Shown one piece after another: positions 8,926 through 18,094 of a stretch of 28,725 nucleotides of DNA. Location: assembly GCA_963575745.1 (NCBI GenBank), contig CAUYUJ010005627.1:31190-59914 (forward strand). The letters are read 5' to 3'. This DNA is from Prorocentrum cordatum (lineage: Eukaryota > Sar > Dinophyceae > Prorocentrales > Prorocentraceae). The first letter of the stretch is position 1. Every line of letters starts with the position of its first letter. The notes beneath the pieces were generated by a model. The model worked only from the letters and a program-made list of their open reading frames with translations. It was not told the DNA's origin and searched no databases. Both the position numbers and the translations under genes were made by a program.

Positions 8926-9758
8926 AATTCCAATGGGGGCCTATAGAATTCCGATGGAGGCCTATAGAACTCAGATAGAGGCCTATAGAATTCCTATGGA
9001 GGCGTATAGAATTCCTATGGGGGCCTATATAGAAGTCGTATGGCGGGCGATGGAATTCCGATCGAGGCCTATAGAATTCCGATGGGGGCTTATAGAATTC
9101 CGATGGGTGCCTAGAGATTTCCGATGGAGGCCTATAGAATTCCGATGGAGGCCTATATAGAATTCGTATGGAGGGCCCATAAAATCCCGATGGAGGCCTA
9201 AATCGAATTCCCATGGCGGCCTATAGAGTTCCTATGGGGGGGCCTATAGAATTCCTATGGACGCCTACAGAATGTGTATGGGTGTCTATAGAAATCCTAT
9301 GGAGGCCTATAGAACTCCTTTGGAGGCCTGTGGAGTTCGTATGGAGGCCAATAGAATTCCGATGGGGAACTTTATAGAATTCCTATGGCTGCCTATAGAA
9401 TTCCGATGGGGGCCTATAGAATTCCGATGGAGACCTATAGAACTCCTATGGAGGCCTATAGAAGTCCTATAGGGGGGCTATAGAATTCCTACGGAGGCCT
9501 ATAGAATTCCTATGGAGGCTTATAAAAGTCCGATGGAGGTCAATAAAATTCCGATGGGAGCTTATATAGAATTCCGATGGAGACCTATAGAATTCCTATG
9601 GAGGCCCATCGAATTCCGATGGAGGCCTATAGAATTCCCATGGGGGCCTGTAGAATTCCTATGGAGGCCTATCGAATTCCGATGGGGGCCTATAGAATTC
9701 CGAGGGAGGTCTATAAAATTCCTATGGAAGCCTATAGAATCCCTAGGAAATCCGATTA
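8926..9758 (+). repeat. 21 bp EcoRI-rich minisatellite
   Basis: About 40 copies of a 21 bp unit, GAATTCCGATGGAGG then CCTATA, with C/T and A/G variants. Most copies carry an EcoRI site. Since 21 bp is seven codons, one + frame reads as MEAYRIP repeats and another as EFRWRPI repeats across long stretches. Neither should be taken as a gene without transcript evidence. Confidence 0.95.
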
Positions 9759-9881
9759 GGGAATCCTTGGCGCCCCCAGGAGACCCCCAGAGAGGGTTGC
9801 TCGGTTGCTGGGGGGGGGGGGGGCGGCCGGGGCTCCCACGCACGCCTTTTCCAACAACAACAACAACAACAACAGCAACAA
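9759..9881. repeat. Spacer with poly(G) run and (CAA)n
   Basis: About 60 bp of unassigned sequence, a run of about 14 G at 9810-9823, then (CAA)n with one CAG at about 9852-9881, which runs into F2 copy 4. No gene seen. Confidence 0.75.
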
Positions 9882-10646
9882 TTACTAGCACGTGGGGACA
9901 CTCCGTTCTCACCAGTGCCAGGGTTTTCATAGGAGGCGGGCAATACCCCCACTGTGTGGGGGGGCCGGTTCAAGCTCTACCAAATTTCCAAACGACTCTT
10001 CGCCACCACCCACACCCAGCTTCCCGCCCTATGACGTTCGGACACTTCACTTCGTGGCATGCGGACGACCGTGGCTACTATTCAGGGCCCCGCGGCCGAC
10101 GACGACGGCGTGCGCGCGCGAAGAAAAAACGAATGTGTCCCGCATGGTATTATTTGACAGGGATGATGGCCCTGGCAGGTGCGCAACCGTTGTTGCAGAA
10201 GTTCGAAAAAGTTGCTCGCAAAAGCCCGTTTGACAGAAATGTTTAAAAAGTGTTGGGTTTCCTACGAATCCGCAAGAGCGCGCGGGATGAAATTTTGACA
10301 ATTTTTGTTTGAAAAACCATTGGTGTTTTGATGTTTTTATGTTAAAATCGCTACGAAAACTAAGGTTTTGGAAGGATTTCGTCTTGCGCGCGCGAATGTC
10401 CACTTTACCTTATTTGTTGCAAGGGATTCTTGAAGTTTGGATATGTTAGAACAAGAAATGTCCACTTTAGCTTATTTGCTGCAAGGGAAAACCGATCGTA
10501 ACAACACAACCGGATCTGGATGACATCGTTTTACCTGAGACTTCCTCACGAAAATGATGAAAACGTGGCTGCGGCCAAGGCGCGGCGGGGGGGCCATGCA
10601 CCAGGGGCCCCAACAATAATTATTCTTTAGAAGTAATAATGTTCAA
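9882..10646 (+). mobile_element. F2 repeat copy 4
   Basis: A full F2 copy of about 765 bp, nearly identical to copies 2 and 5 in its first half. Its 3' part belongs with copy 5: after GAACAAGAAATG both have TCCACTTTAG and CTATTTGCTGCAAGGG or close, and then AAAACCGATCGTAACAACAC, where copies 1-3 have CATTTTATAG-type sequence. This makes a short internal direct repeat with the TCCACTTTACCTTATTTG segment about 60 bp upstream. Confidence 0.85.
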
Positions 10647-10907
10647 CAACAACAACAATAATTTTAAGACTGTTCGCCCTTATCTGCTCGAGTGTCCAAT
10701 AACGCGTATTTCCCAAACCCTCGATACCCGCCCTCTTCGTCTTCGATCGAACCCCTTTTGGGGGGTATACCTTTCTTCCCTGCAGGCCGGGCCCCGGCAA
10801 GCGGCGGGGCGGCCGCGGACCGTCGGCCTGGCCAGCGGCAGCGCTGATCGGCGGGGCGGCCGCGGACCGTCGACCCGACCCCAAGAGGGACGGACAGGGG
10901 ACCGACC

Positions 10908-10980
10908 ACGACGACGACGACGACGACGACGACGTCGACGACGACGGCGACGACGACGACGGCGATGACGACGACGAGCG
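10908..10980 (+). repeat. (GAC)n tract
   Basis: About 22 ACG/GAC units with a few GTC and GGC changes, between the GC block and the minisatellite of F1 unit 7. The counterpart in unit 8 is at about 12511-12577. Confidence 0.9.
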
Positions 10981-10999
10981 AAAGCGAGGGCGAGAGAGA

Positions 11000-11745
11000 A
11001 CGACAGCAGGGCCACGAAGGGCACGAAGTAGGCCACGAAGGGCGACAGCGGGGACACGAAGGGAATGCGTATGTGGCCACGAAAAGCGCGAACGAGCGGG
11101 GGCCACGAAGGACAGATAATGCGGGGCCACAGGAGGCAACGATGCGGCCACTGAGGGTAGCAACTGGGCAACGTAGGGCAGTGAGGGGGCCACAAACGGC
11201 GACAGCGGGGCCACGAAGGGCATGCACATGCATGGCCACAACGGGCGCGAACGAGCGGGGGCCAAGAAGGGCATACGTGTATTGGGCCACGGAGGGCAAG
11301 GACGGGGCCGCTGAGGGCAGCAACGGGGCCACGAAGGGCAGCGAGGGGGCCACGAAGGGCGACAGCGGGGCCACGAAGGGCATACATATGGGGCCACAAC
11401 GGGCGCGAACGAGCGGGGGCCACGAAGGGCATACATATATGGGGCCACGAAGGGCAGCGAGGGGGCCACGAAGGGCTGCAACGGGGCCACGAAGGGCAGC
11501 GAAGGGGCCACAAAGGGCTGCAACGGGGCCAGCGAACGAAGGGCTGCAACGGGGCCACGAAGGGCAGCGAGGGGGCCACGAAGGGCTGCAACGGGGCCAC
11601 GAAGGGCAGCGAGGGGGCCACGAAGGGCTGCAACGGGGCCACGAAGGGCAGCGAGGAGGCCACGACGGGGCTGCAACGGGGCCACGAAACAAAGCGAGGG
11701 GGCCACGAAGGGCTGCAACGGGGCCACGAAGGGCAGCGAGATCCC
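11000..11745 (+). repeat. GCCACGAAGGGC minisatellite with 42 bp pair unit
   Basis: Two parts. From 11000 to about 11440 there are mixed 21-26 bp monomers like those of F1 unit 4. From about 11445 to 11740 a pair of 21 bp monomers, GCCACGAAGGGCTGCAACGG and GCCACGAAGGGCAGCGAGGG, repeats as a 42 bp unit about seven times. The 42 bp part is absent from unit 8. Confidence 0.9.
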
Positions 11746-12183
11746 GATTCCTATGTAATCTGTGAAGGAGTCCCAAGCGTGAGCGCGACTCCTGGGTGCC
11801 TGGGTGTCGGGATCGCGGCGCTTGAATAAATTGCAAGAAATTCCAACTAAATTGCAAGCAAGTCTCCAGCGAGAGCGCGACCCCAGAGCGCCGGGAGAGC
11901 GATTCCTGCATAAATTGTGAGGAAGTCCCAAGCGAGAGCACAATTCCTGAATAAAATGCGAGGAAGTCTCGGGCGGGAGCGGGGGTCCTGGCTAAATTGT
12001 AAAGAAGTCTCAGGCGGGAGCCATTGTTGTTGTAACCCGGGGGCCATGGGCACAGTTTGACCATCAAGATTTTCCCCGCCAAAAAACAAGGTGCGAGCGT
12101 CGAGGGGCACACTTTGATTGAGAAAACACACTATGCACCGGTGGGGGGGATCAACAATAATTATTCTTCAGAAATGAAAGTTC

Positions 12184-12189
12184 AACTTC

Positions 12190-12260
<71 letters not shown>

Positions 12261-12262
12261 AC
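12184..12262 (+). repeat. (CAA)n tract
   Basis: About 25 CAA units between the tail of F1 unit 7 and the head of unit 8. Confidence 0.95.
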
Positions 12263-12512
12263 ATAATGTTAAGACTGTTCGCCTTTATCTGCTCGAGTGT
12301 CCAATAACGCGTATTTCCCAAACCCTCGATACCCGCCCTCTTCGTCTTCGATCGAACCCCTTTTGGGGGGTATACCTTTCTTCCCTGCAGGCCGGGCCCC
12401 GGCAAGCGGCGGGGCGGCCGCGGACCGTCGGCCTGGCCAGCGGCAGCGCTGATCGGCGGGGCGGCCGCGGACCGTCGACCCGACCCCAAGAGGGACGGAC
12501 AGGGGACCGACC

Positions 12513-12566
<54 letters not shown>

Positions 12567-13257
12567 CGACGACGAGCGAAAGCGAGAGCGAGAGAGAACG
12601 ACAGCAGGGCCACGAAGGGCACGAAGTAGGCCACGAAGGGCGACAGCGGGGACACGAAGGGAATGCGTATGGGGCCACGAAGAGCGCGAACGAGCGGGGG
12701 CCACGAAGTGCAGATAATGCGGGGCCACAGAAGGCAACTATGGGGCCACTGAAGGTGGCAACTGGGCCACGTAGGACAGTGAGGGGGACACAAATGGCGA
12801 CAGCGGGGCCACGAAGGGCATGCACATGGGGCCACAACAGGCGCGACTCCTGGGTGCCTGGGTGTCGGGAGCGCGGCGCTTGGGCAAATTACAAGAAATT
12901 CCAACGCAAGGCCATTCTTCAGTAAGTTGCAAGTAAGTCTCCAGCGAGAGCGCGACTCCAGAGCGCCGGAAGAGCGATTCCTGCATAAATTGTAAGGAAG
13001 TCCCAAGCGAGAGCACAATTCCTGAATAAAATGCGAGGAAGTCTCGGGCGGGAGCGGGGGGCCTGGCTAAATTGCAAGGAATTCTCAAGCGGGAGCCGTT
13101 GCTGTTGTAACCCAGGGGCCAGGGGCCCAGTTTGAGCAGGAAGACTTTCCCTGTCAAAAACAGGGTGCGAGCGTCGAGGGGCACACTTTGATTGAGAAAA
13201 AACACTATGCACCGGTGGGGGGGATCAACAATAATTATTCTTCAGAAGTGAGAATTT
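12263..13257 (+). mobile_element. F1 repeat unit 8 (near-duplicate of unit 7)
   Basis: The head, GC block (about 12388-12510), (GAC)n (about 12511-12577) and the first ~240 bp of minisatellite (12605-12835) match unit 7 almost base for base. It then jumps to GCGCGACTCCTGGGTGCC, the same word that follows the array in unit 7 (about 11781), and continues through the body and a standard tail. The main difference is a minisatellite about 500 bp shorter. Confidence 0.8.

Positions 13258-13330
<73 letters not shown>
13258..13330 (+). repeat. (CAA)n tract
   Basis: About 24 CAA units between the tail of F1 unit 8 and the start of F2 copy 5. Confidence 0.95.
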
Positions 13331-13331
<1 letters not shown>

Positions 13332-13332
<1 letters not shown>

Positions 13333-14094
13333 TACTAGCACGTGGGGACACACCGTTCTCACCAGTGCCAGGGTTTTCATAGGAGGCGGGCAATACCCCC
13401 ACTTTGTGGGGGGGCCGGTTCAAGCTCTACCAAATTTCCAAACGACTCTTCGCCACCACCCACACCCAGCTTCCCGCCCTATGACGTTCGGACACTTCAC
13501 TTCGTGGCATGCGGACGACCGTGGCTACTATTCAGGGCCCCGCGGCCGACGACGACGGCGTGCGCGCGCGAAGAAAAAACGAATGTGTCCCGCATGGTAT
13601 TATTTGACAGGGATGATGGCCCTGGCAGGTGCGCAACCGTTGTTGCAGAAGTTCGAAAAAGTTGCTCGCAAAAGCCCGTTTGACAGAAATGATTAAAAAG
13701 TGTTGGGTTTCCTACGAATCCGCAAGAGCGCGCGGGATGAAATTTTGACAATTTTTTTTGAAAAACCATTGGTTTTTTGATGTTTTTATGTTAAAATCGC
13801 TACGAAAACTAAGGTTTTGGAAGGATTTCGTCTTGCGCGCGCGAATGTCCACTTTACCTTATTTTTTTGCAAGGGATTCTTGAAGTTTGGTTATGTTAGA
13901 ACAAGAAATGTCCACTTTAGGCTATTTGCTGCAAGGGAAAACCGATCGTAACAACACAACCGGATCTGGATCACATCGTTTTACCTGAGACTTCCTAACG
14001 AAAATGATGAAAATGAGGCTGCGGCCTAGGCGCGGCGGGGGGGGCGCGCACCAGGGGTCCCAACAATAATTATTCTTTAGAAGTAATAACGTTC

Positions 14095-14096
<2 letters not shown>
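13332..14096 (+). mobile_element. F2 repeat copy 5
   Basis: A full F2 copy of about 765 bp. It starts TTACTAGCACGTGGGG and ends CAACAATAATTATTCTTTAG and GTTCAAC. It groups with copy 4 by its 3' part. No credible protein. Confidence 0.85.
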
Positions 14097-14193
<97 letters not shown>

Positions 14194-14220
14194 AACAGCA
14201 ACAGCAGCAGCAGCAGCAGC
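14093..14220 (+). repeat. Compound (CAA)n(GAC)n(CAG)n tract
   Basis: About 20 CAA, then about 13 GAC/ACG, then CAACAGCAACAG and about seven CAG. It lies between F2 copy 5 and the head of F1 unit 9. The (GAC) part recalls the (GAC)n inside units 7 and 8. Confidence 0.95.
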
Positions 14221-14335
14221 TCTTTAAGACTGTTCGCTCTGATTTGCTCGCGTGCCATTCAACACGTATACCCCAAACCCTCGGTACCCGCCCTCCTCGT
14301 CTTCGATCGTACCCCTTCTTGGGGGTGTGCCACAC
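14221..14335 (+). mobile_element. F1 unit 9, head only
   Basis: A clean F1 head (TTTAAGACTGTTCGCTCTGA through CCCTCGGTACCCGCCC and a CCCCTTCTTGGGGGTGTG end) that passes directly into the 90 bp minisatellite. No F1 body or tail follows in the window. Confidence 0.75.
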
Positions 14336-15215
14336 GGGCGCTGCCATTGGGGCCTGAGGTACAGCACATTGTGGGGCCACACAACATGTGAGGGTGTGCC
14401 GAAATGGGGCGGGGCCGCCATGCGAACGTCGCCACTGGGGCCTCAGCTGGAGCCCCCGATGGGGCCACGAAACGTGTGAGTGGTGTGCCGAAACGAGCGT
14501 GACGCCCACATGCGAACGCCCCCACTGGAGCCTTAGGTGGAGCCCCCATATGAGCACACGAAACGTGTGAGGGGTACGCCGAAACGGACTCGACGCCCAT
14601 ATGCGAACGCCGCCACTGGGGCCTCAGGTGGAACGCCCTGTGAGGCCATGAAACGTGTGAGACGTGTACGGAATGGAGCGGGGCCGCCATGCGAACGTCC
14701 CCACTTGGGCCTCAGGTAGAGCTCCCTATGGCGCCACGGAATGTGTGCGGGGTGTGCCAAAACGAGCGCGACGTCCACATGCGAACGTCGCCACTGGGGC
14801 CCCAGATGGAGCTCCCCATGGGGCCATCAAACGTGTGATGGGTGTGCCGATATGGGTCGGGCGGACGCATGTGGACCCTGCCACTGGGGCCTTCGGTGGA
14901 GCTCACTCTGGGGCCACGGAACAAATGATGGGTGTGCCGAACTGGGTGGGGCGGCCACATGCGAACATGGCCACTGGGGCTTCAGGTGGAGTTCCCAGTG
15001 GGCCCATTGAGCGTGTGAGGGGTATGCCGACATGGGTGGGGTGGCCACATGCGAACATGGCCGCTGGGACCTTAGGTGGAGCTCGCTATGGAGCCACGAA
15101 GCGCGTGAGGGGTGTGCCGACATGGGCGGGGTGGCCACATGCGAGCATGGCCATTAAGGCCTTAGGTGGAGCTCCTTAAGGGGCCATGAAACGTGTGAGA
15201 AGTGTGCCGAAACAT
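14336..15215 (+). repeat. 90 bp minisatellite A
   Basis: About ten copies of a 90 bp unit: GTGCCGAAATGGGCGGGG, CCACATGCGAACGTCGCC, ACTGGGGCCTCAGGTGGAGC, TCCCCATGGGGCCACGAAAC, GTGTGAGGGGT. A 90 bp period is 30 codons, so several frames stay open across the array. It is the reverse-complement relative of the ~74 bp array at 8576-8925. Confidence 0.9.
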
Positions 15216-15599
15216 GAACATGCGGAGAGCAGCGGCAAGGATGAGAGGAGGGAGAAGGTAGAGGAAGGAACGCGGGGCGCTGTCTCTTCAAAACGAGGAC
15301 CCAACACCACAAGATGGTTGGGGAAAAATCGAGAATTGCGGATGCCCACGCCGCGCTGAAGTACGCCGACCATTGAAGGTCTCCAGCTTTTGAAAACCAG
15401 CCAATCCTAAAGTCTCCCCCGTGGAGTCAAAAACTGAGCTTTCAAGGATGCGGTATCAGTACAAGAAGACCCCCAGAGAGCCTCTTTCCCCGTCTTGGGG
15501 CCGCCCTTGGGTCTTGAGGACATCGAGGGCCCTGTTTTAACACTCTTGGGCGGTCGTGGGCTCTTTGGGGGCCCTCTTGGGGCTCTCTCTGTTGGGCCG
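15216..15599. other. Unassigned stretch, no gene seen
   Basis: Non-repetitive over most of its length. The last ~100 bp carry GGGCCC-type words (CTTGGGGCCGCCCTTGGG, GGGGGCCCTCTTGGGGCTC) that loosely resemble the minus strand of the dispersed repeat at 23695 and 27085. No frame gives a recognisable protein. It would be the 3' flank of the minus-strand gene that follows. Confidence 0.5.
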
Positions 15600-15738
15600 C
15601 TACTCCGTGGTTTTGACCTCCTCCTCCTCCTCCTCCTCCTCCTCCTCCTCCTCCTCCTCCTCCTCCTCCTCATCCCGGTCACGTTTCCTTGGAAGCACTG
15701 CCCTCTGCCGACTGCGCCTGGGCGCCCGAGATTCTGTC
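15600..15738 (-). CDS. Possible last exon of GT29-like gene (poly-Glu tail)
   Basis: On the minus strand, GGTCTTTCGCAG ends at 15739 and makes a fair 3' splice site with a pyrimidine-rich lead. Splicing to the donor at 15895 (a 157 nt intron) keeps the frame. The joined Trp codon is followed by TESRAPRRSRQRAVLPRKRD, RD, 18 Glu (15618-15671), VKTTE and a TAG stop at 15602-15600. The tail is strongly basic and then strongly acidic, which is not typical of GT29 enzymes. The alternative is no splicing, in which case the exon at 15896 ends at a TAA three bases into the putative intron and this piece is untranslated. Confidence 0.3.
15618..15671 (+). repeat. (TCC)18 tract
   Basis: A perfect run of CTC/TCC units on +. 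It reads as 18 GAG (Glu) codons on the minus strand in the frame of the candidate last exon, and as poly-Ser or poly-Leu on +. Confidence 0.95.
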
Positions 15739-15895
15739 CTGCGAAAGACCAGGGGGTCGGCGGATGTGGTGCGCAAGCCAGTAGAACAGTACAACAACTC
15801 GCTCTTTACCTGTGTCACTCTCTCCCTCTCTCCCTCCTTGCCCCTCTCTGCTATTTCATCATTCCACACGTCCCCATTGTTTTCTTTCAACTTAC

Positions 15896-16048
15896 CATGG
15901 AATCGATCGCCCTGCACACATTTGCTTGTGGCACACAGCCCCCCGGACGTAGATCGGATTGGCGTTGTGATAGTGGCCGGTGCCGCTGAAGCCGTACATG
16001 TCGACGCTCTTGAAAAGCCGCCCGATGAACCAATAGAACAAGAAGCCC
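15896..16048 (-). CDS. GT29-like sialyltransferase exon (sialylmotif S region)
   Basis: On the minus strand, CGCGCCAG ends at 16049 and GTAAGT starts at 15895, framing an exon of 153 nt. The first base, G, would complete a Thr codon (ACG) if the previous exon ends in AC. Then follow GFLFYWFIGRLFKSVDMYGF, SGTGHYHNANPIYVRG and AVCHKQMCAGRSIP. This fits sialylmotif S of glycosyltransferase family 29 ((S/T)(S/T)G-x-L ... V-x-x-YGF), and the HYH a little later fits the motif VS histidine. GT29 enzymes transfer sialic acid or Kdo-like sugars from CMP donors in the Golgi lumen. The Cys that animal enzymes carry before the V-x-x-YGF part is Phe here. Upstream exons (membrane anchor, motif L) are not found. 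The assignment rests on motif recognition. Confidence 0.55.
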
Positions 16049-16669
16049 CTGGCGCGGCAAAGCGACGTGAGTTTCTCTCAGCCGCACCGGGCCACAAACT
16101 GTAGGGCCTGCTCAACAATGAACGATCTGGCGAGCTGTTTCCCCACATGCTAAGTGGGATCATGGTTTTCTTGCCGCCCGCGTCGCACCCGCGTCTCCAA
16201 CCTCAACCCTCCTCCTTCCCGCTCGTACCTGGCGTGTTCATTGCATCGTACACACCAGACGCACGCAAAACATACACCGCACACACGTAAGACACACGCC
16301 CACATACACACACTTACAGCCTCACACACGCGCACACACACCATACACATAAACACACACACACACACACACACACACGTACAGCCACACACACACACAC
16401 TTACCACACTACGCTAGTACGCACCTGGCGTGCTCTGTGAATCATACGCGCTGGACGCACGCAACATAACTTTACACAGCACCCCACTCACATGACACAC
16501 ACACACACAATAACACACGTCAACATACAGCAGCACACACCTCATACACAGACATCAAACACACATACGCATACCTAGCCATTCACATGACACGCGCACG
16601 ACACTAGACATACGCGTAGGATTCGCATGGCATGGCAGGCGTGGCACTTTCTCAACATTATATAGGTTT
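16049..16669. repeat. (CA)n-rich stretch, probable intron or flank
   Basis: After about 150 bp of plain sequence, 16250-16600 is dominated by CACACA words, with a pure (CA)n of about 20 bp near 16355-16378. A ~45 bp segment with ACCTGGCGTG and ACGCACGCAA occurs twice, at about 16226 and 16427. On the minus strand both copies contain CACGCCAG followed by GTACG or GTGCG, a donor-like word, but no exon of the GT29-like gene is visible next to them. Confidence 0.6.
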
Positions 16670-17890
16670 GCGCGGGAGGGGGTCTCTGAACGCGTCCGCT
16701 ATCCGTGCCGGTCGTCCAAGGAATAGAATGCGTCGCATATTCTCGACACCATAGGGTGTGCGCAGGGGGTGGTTGGTCTGTGAACGCGGCCGCTATCCGT
16801 GCACGTCGTCCATTTCATAGCACGCGCGGCACTTTCTCGACACCATAACGGGGTGCGCACGGGGTGGTCCCTGAACGCGGCCACTATCCGTGCTAGTCGT
16901 ACGGGGCCCAGCACGCGAGACACTTTCTCGACACCACTGGAGGTGCGCAGGAGGTGGTCTCTGAGCGCGGCCTCTACCCGTGCAGGTCGTCCAGCGCATA
17001 GGAGGGGTAGCAACTTCTCGACACCATGCGGGATGCGCAGGGCCGTGCAGGTCGTCCAGGGCGAAGGAGGCGCGACATTTTCTCGACGCCACCATGGTGC
17101 GCACAGGGCGGTCTCTGAGCGCGGCAGCTGTCCGTGCCTGTCGTCCAAGGCAGAAGAGGCGTGGCAATTTCTCGCCACCAGATGGGTGTGCGCCCGGAAT
17201 GGTCCTTCAGCGTGGTCGCTATCCGTGCTGGTCGTCCAAGGCATAGCACGCGTGGCACTTTCTCGACACCACTGGGGGTGCGCATGGGGTGGTCTCTGAG
17301 CGTGATCGCTATCCGTGCTGGTGCTGGTCGTCCAGGGCATAGAATGAGTGGCACTTTCTCGACACCATAGGGGGTGCGCGGGGGGGGGTCCCTGAGCGTG
17401 GCCGCTATCCGCGCTGGTCGCCCAGAGCATAACACGCGTAGCCCTGTCTCGACACCATACGGGGTGCGCACGGGGTGGTCCTCGAGCGTGGTCCTCATCC
17501 GTGCCATTTTCTCAGAGCATCTCAGGCGTGGCTCTTTCTCGACACCACTGGAGGTGCGCAAGAGGTGGTCTCTGAGCGCGGCCGCTACCCGCGCTGGTCG
17601 TCCAGGGCATATGAGGCGCGGCAATTCCTCGACACCATAATGGGGTGCGCACGGGATGGTCCCTGAGCGCGGCCACTATCTGTGCCAGTCGTACGGGGCA
17701 CAGCACGCGGGACACCTTCCCGACACCACTGGAGGTGCGCATGGGGTGGTCTCTGAGCGTGGTCGCTATCCGTGCCGATCGTCCAGGGCAGAGGATACGT
17801 GGCACTTTCGCGACAGCACAGGGGGGCGCAAGGTGGTCTCGAACCGTGCCAGTTGTCCATGGCGTAGCAGGCGTGACACCTTGACGACGC
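16670..17890. repeat. 90 bp minisatellite B
   Basis: About 13 copies of a unit close to 90 bp: CTATCCGTGCTGGTCGTCCA, GGGCATAGCACGCGTGGCAC, TTTCTCGACACCA, GGGGTGCGCACGGGGTGGTC and TCTGAGCGCGGC. The word CTATCCGTGC recurs near 16698, 16791, 16881, 16971, 17127, 17218, 17308, 17400, 17583, 17674 and 17766, with one shortened unit near 17038. It does not resemble minisatellite A in sequence. Open frames of over 200 codons on both strands are a result of the period. Confidence 0.9.
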
Positions 17891-18094
17891 CAGAAAAGAT
17901 GTGCAAGGGGGGGTCCCTATTCGCGACAATCTCCATGGGCATCGACGTGGCATTTTCTGGAGGACGCAGGGGTACGCAAGCGAGGGGCGTGTTATCATCA
18001 TCAAGAACTGCAGCCACCTTGGCTCACGCCGGCCCAGACCGCTCGGGTGTGCACGCCGGCGTGCTCGCGCCGGTGATGATCCATCAAAGGTACG

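Larger units (their letters stand above)
10661..12183 (+). mobile_element. F1 repeat unit 7 (with GC block and minisatellite)
   Basis: Head at 10661-10785. The purine stretch is replaced by a GC-rich block (10786-10908) with two copies of GGCGGGGCGGCCGCGGACCG, then (GAC)n, the GCCACGAAGGGC minisatellite, the ~40 bp body (about 11745-12025) and a standard tail. Unit 8 repeats this layout almost exactly, so the two are a tandem duplication. Minus-strand frames of 300-480 codons here are minisatellite translations. Confidence 0.75.

Noticed and set aside
8576-9758. CRISPR array
   Set aside because: The units are contiguous minisatellite monomers with no unique spacers, and no cas-like gene is present.
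10627-12112. Minus-strand frames of 327-482 codons
   Set aside because: Same minisatellite plus (GAC)n and the GC block of F1; three frames are open at once, so length here is not evidence of a gene.
16699-17624. Frames of over 200 codons in minisatellite B
   Set aside because: The 90 bp period is 30 codons, so frames stay open on both strands without selection.
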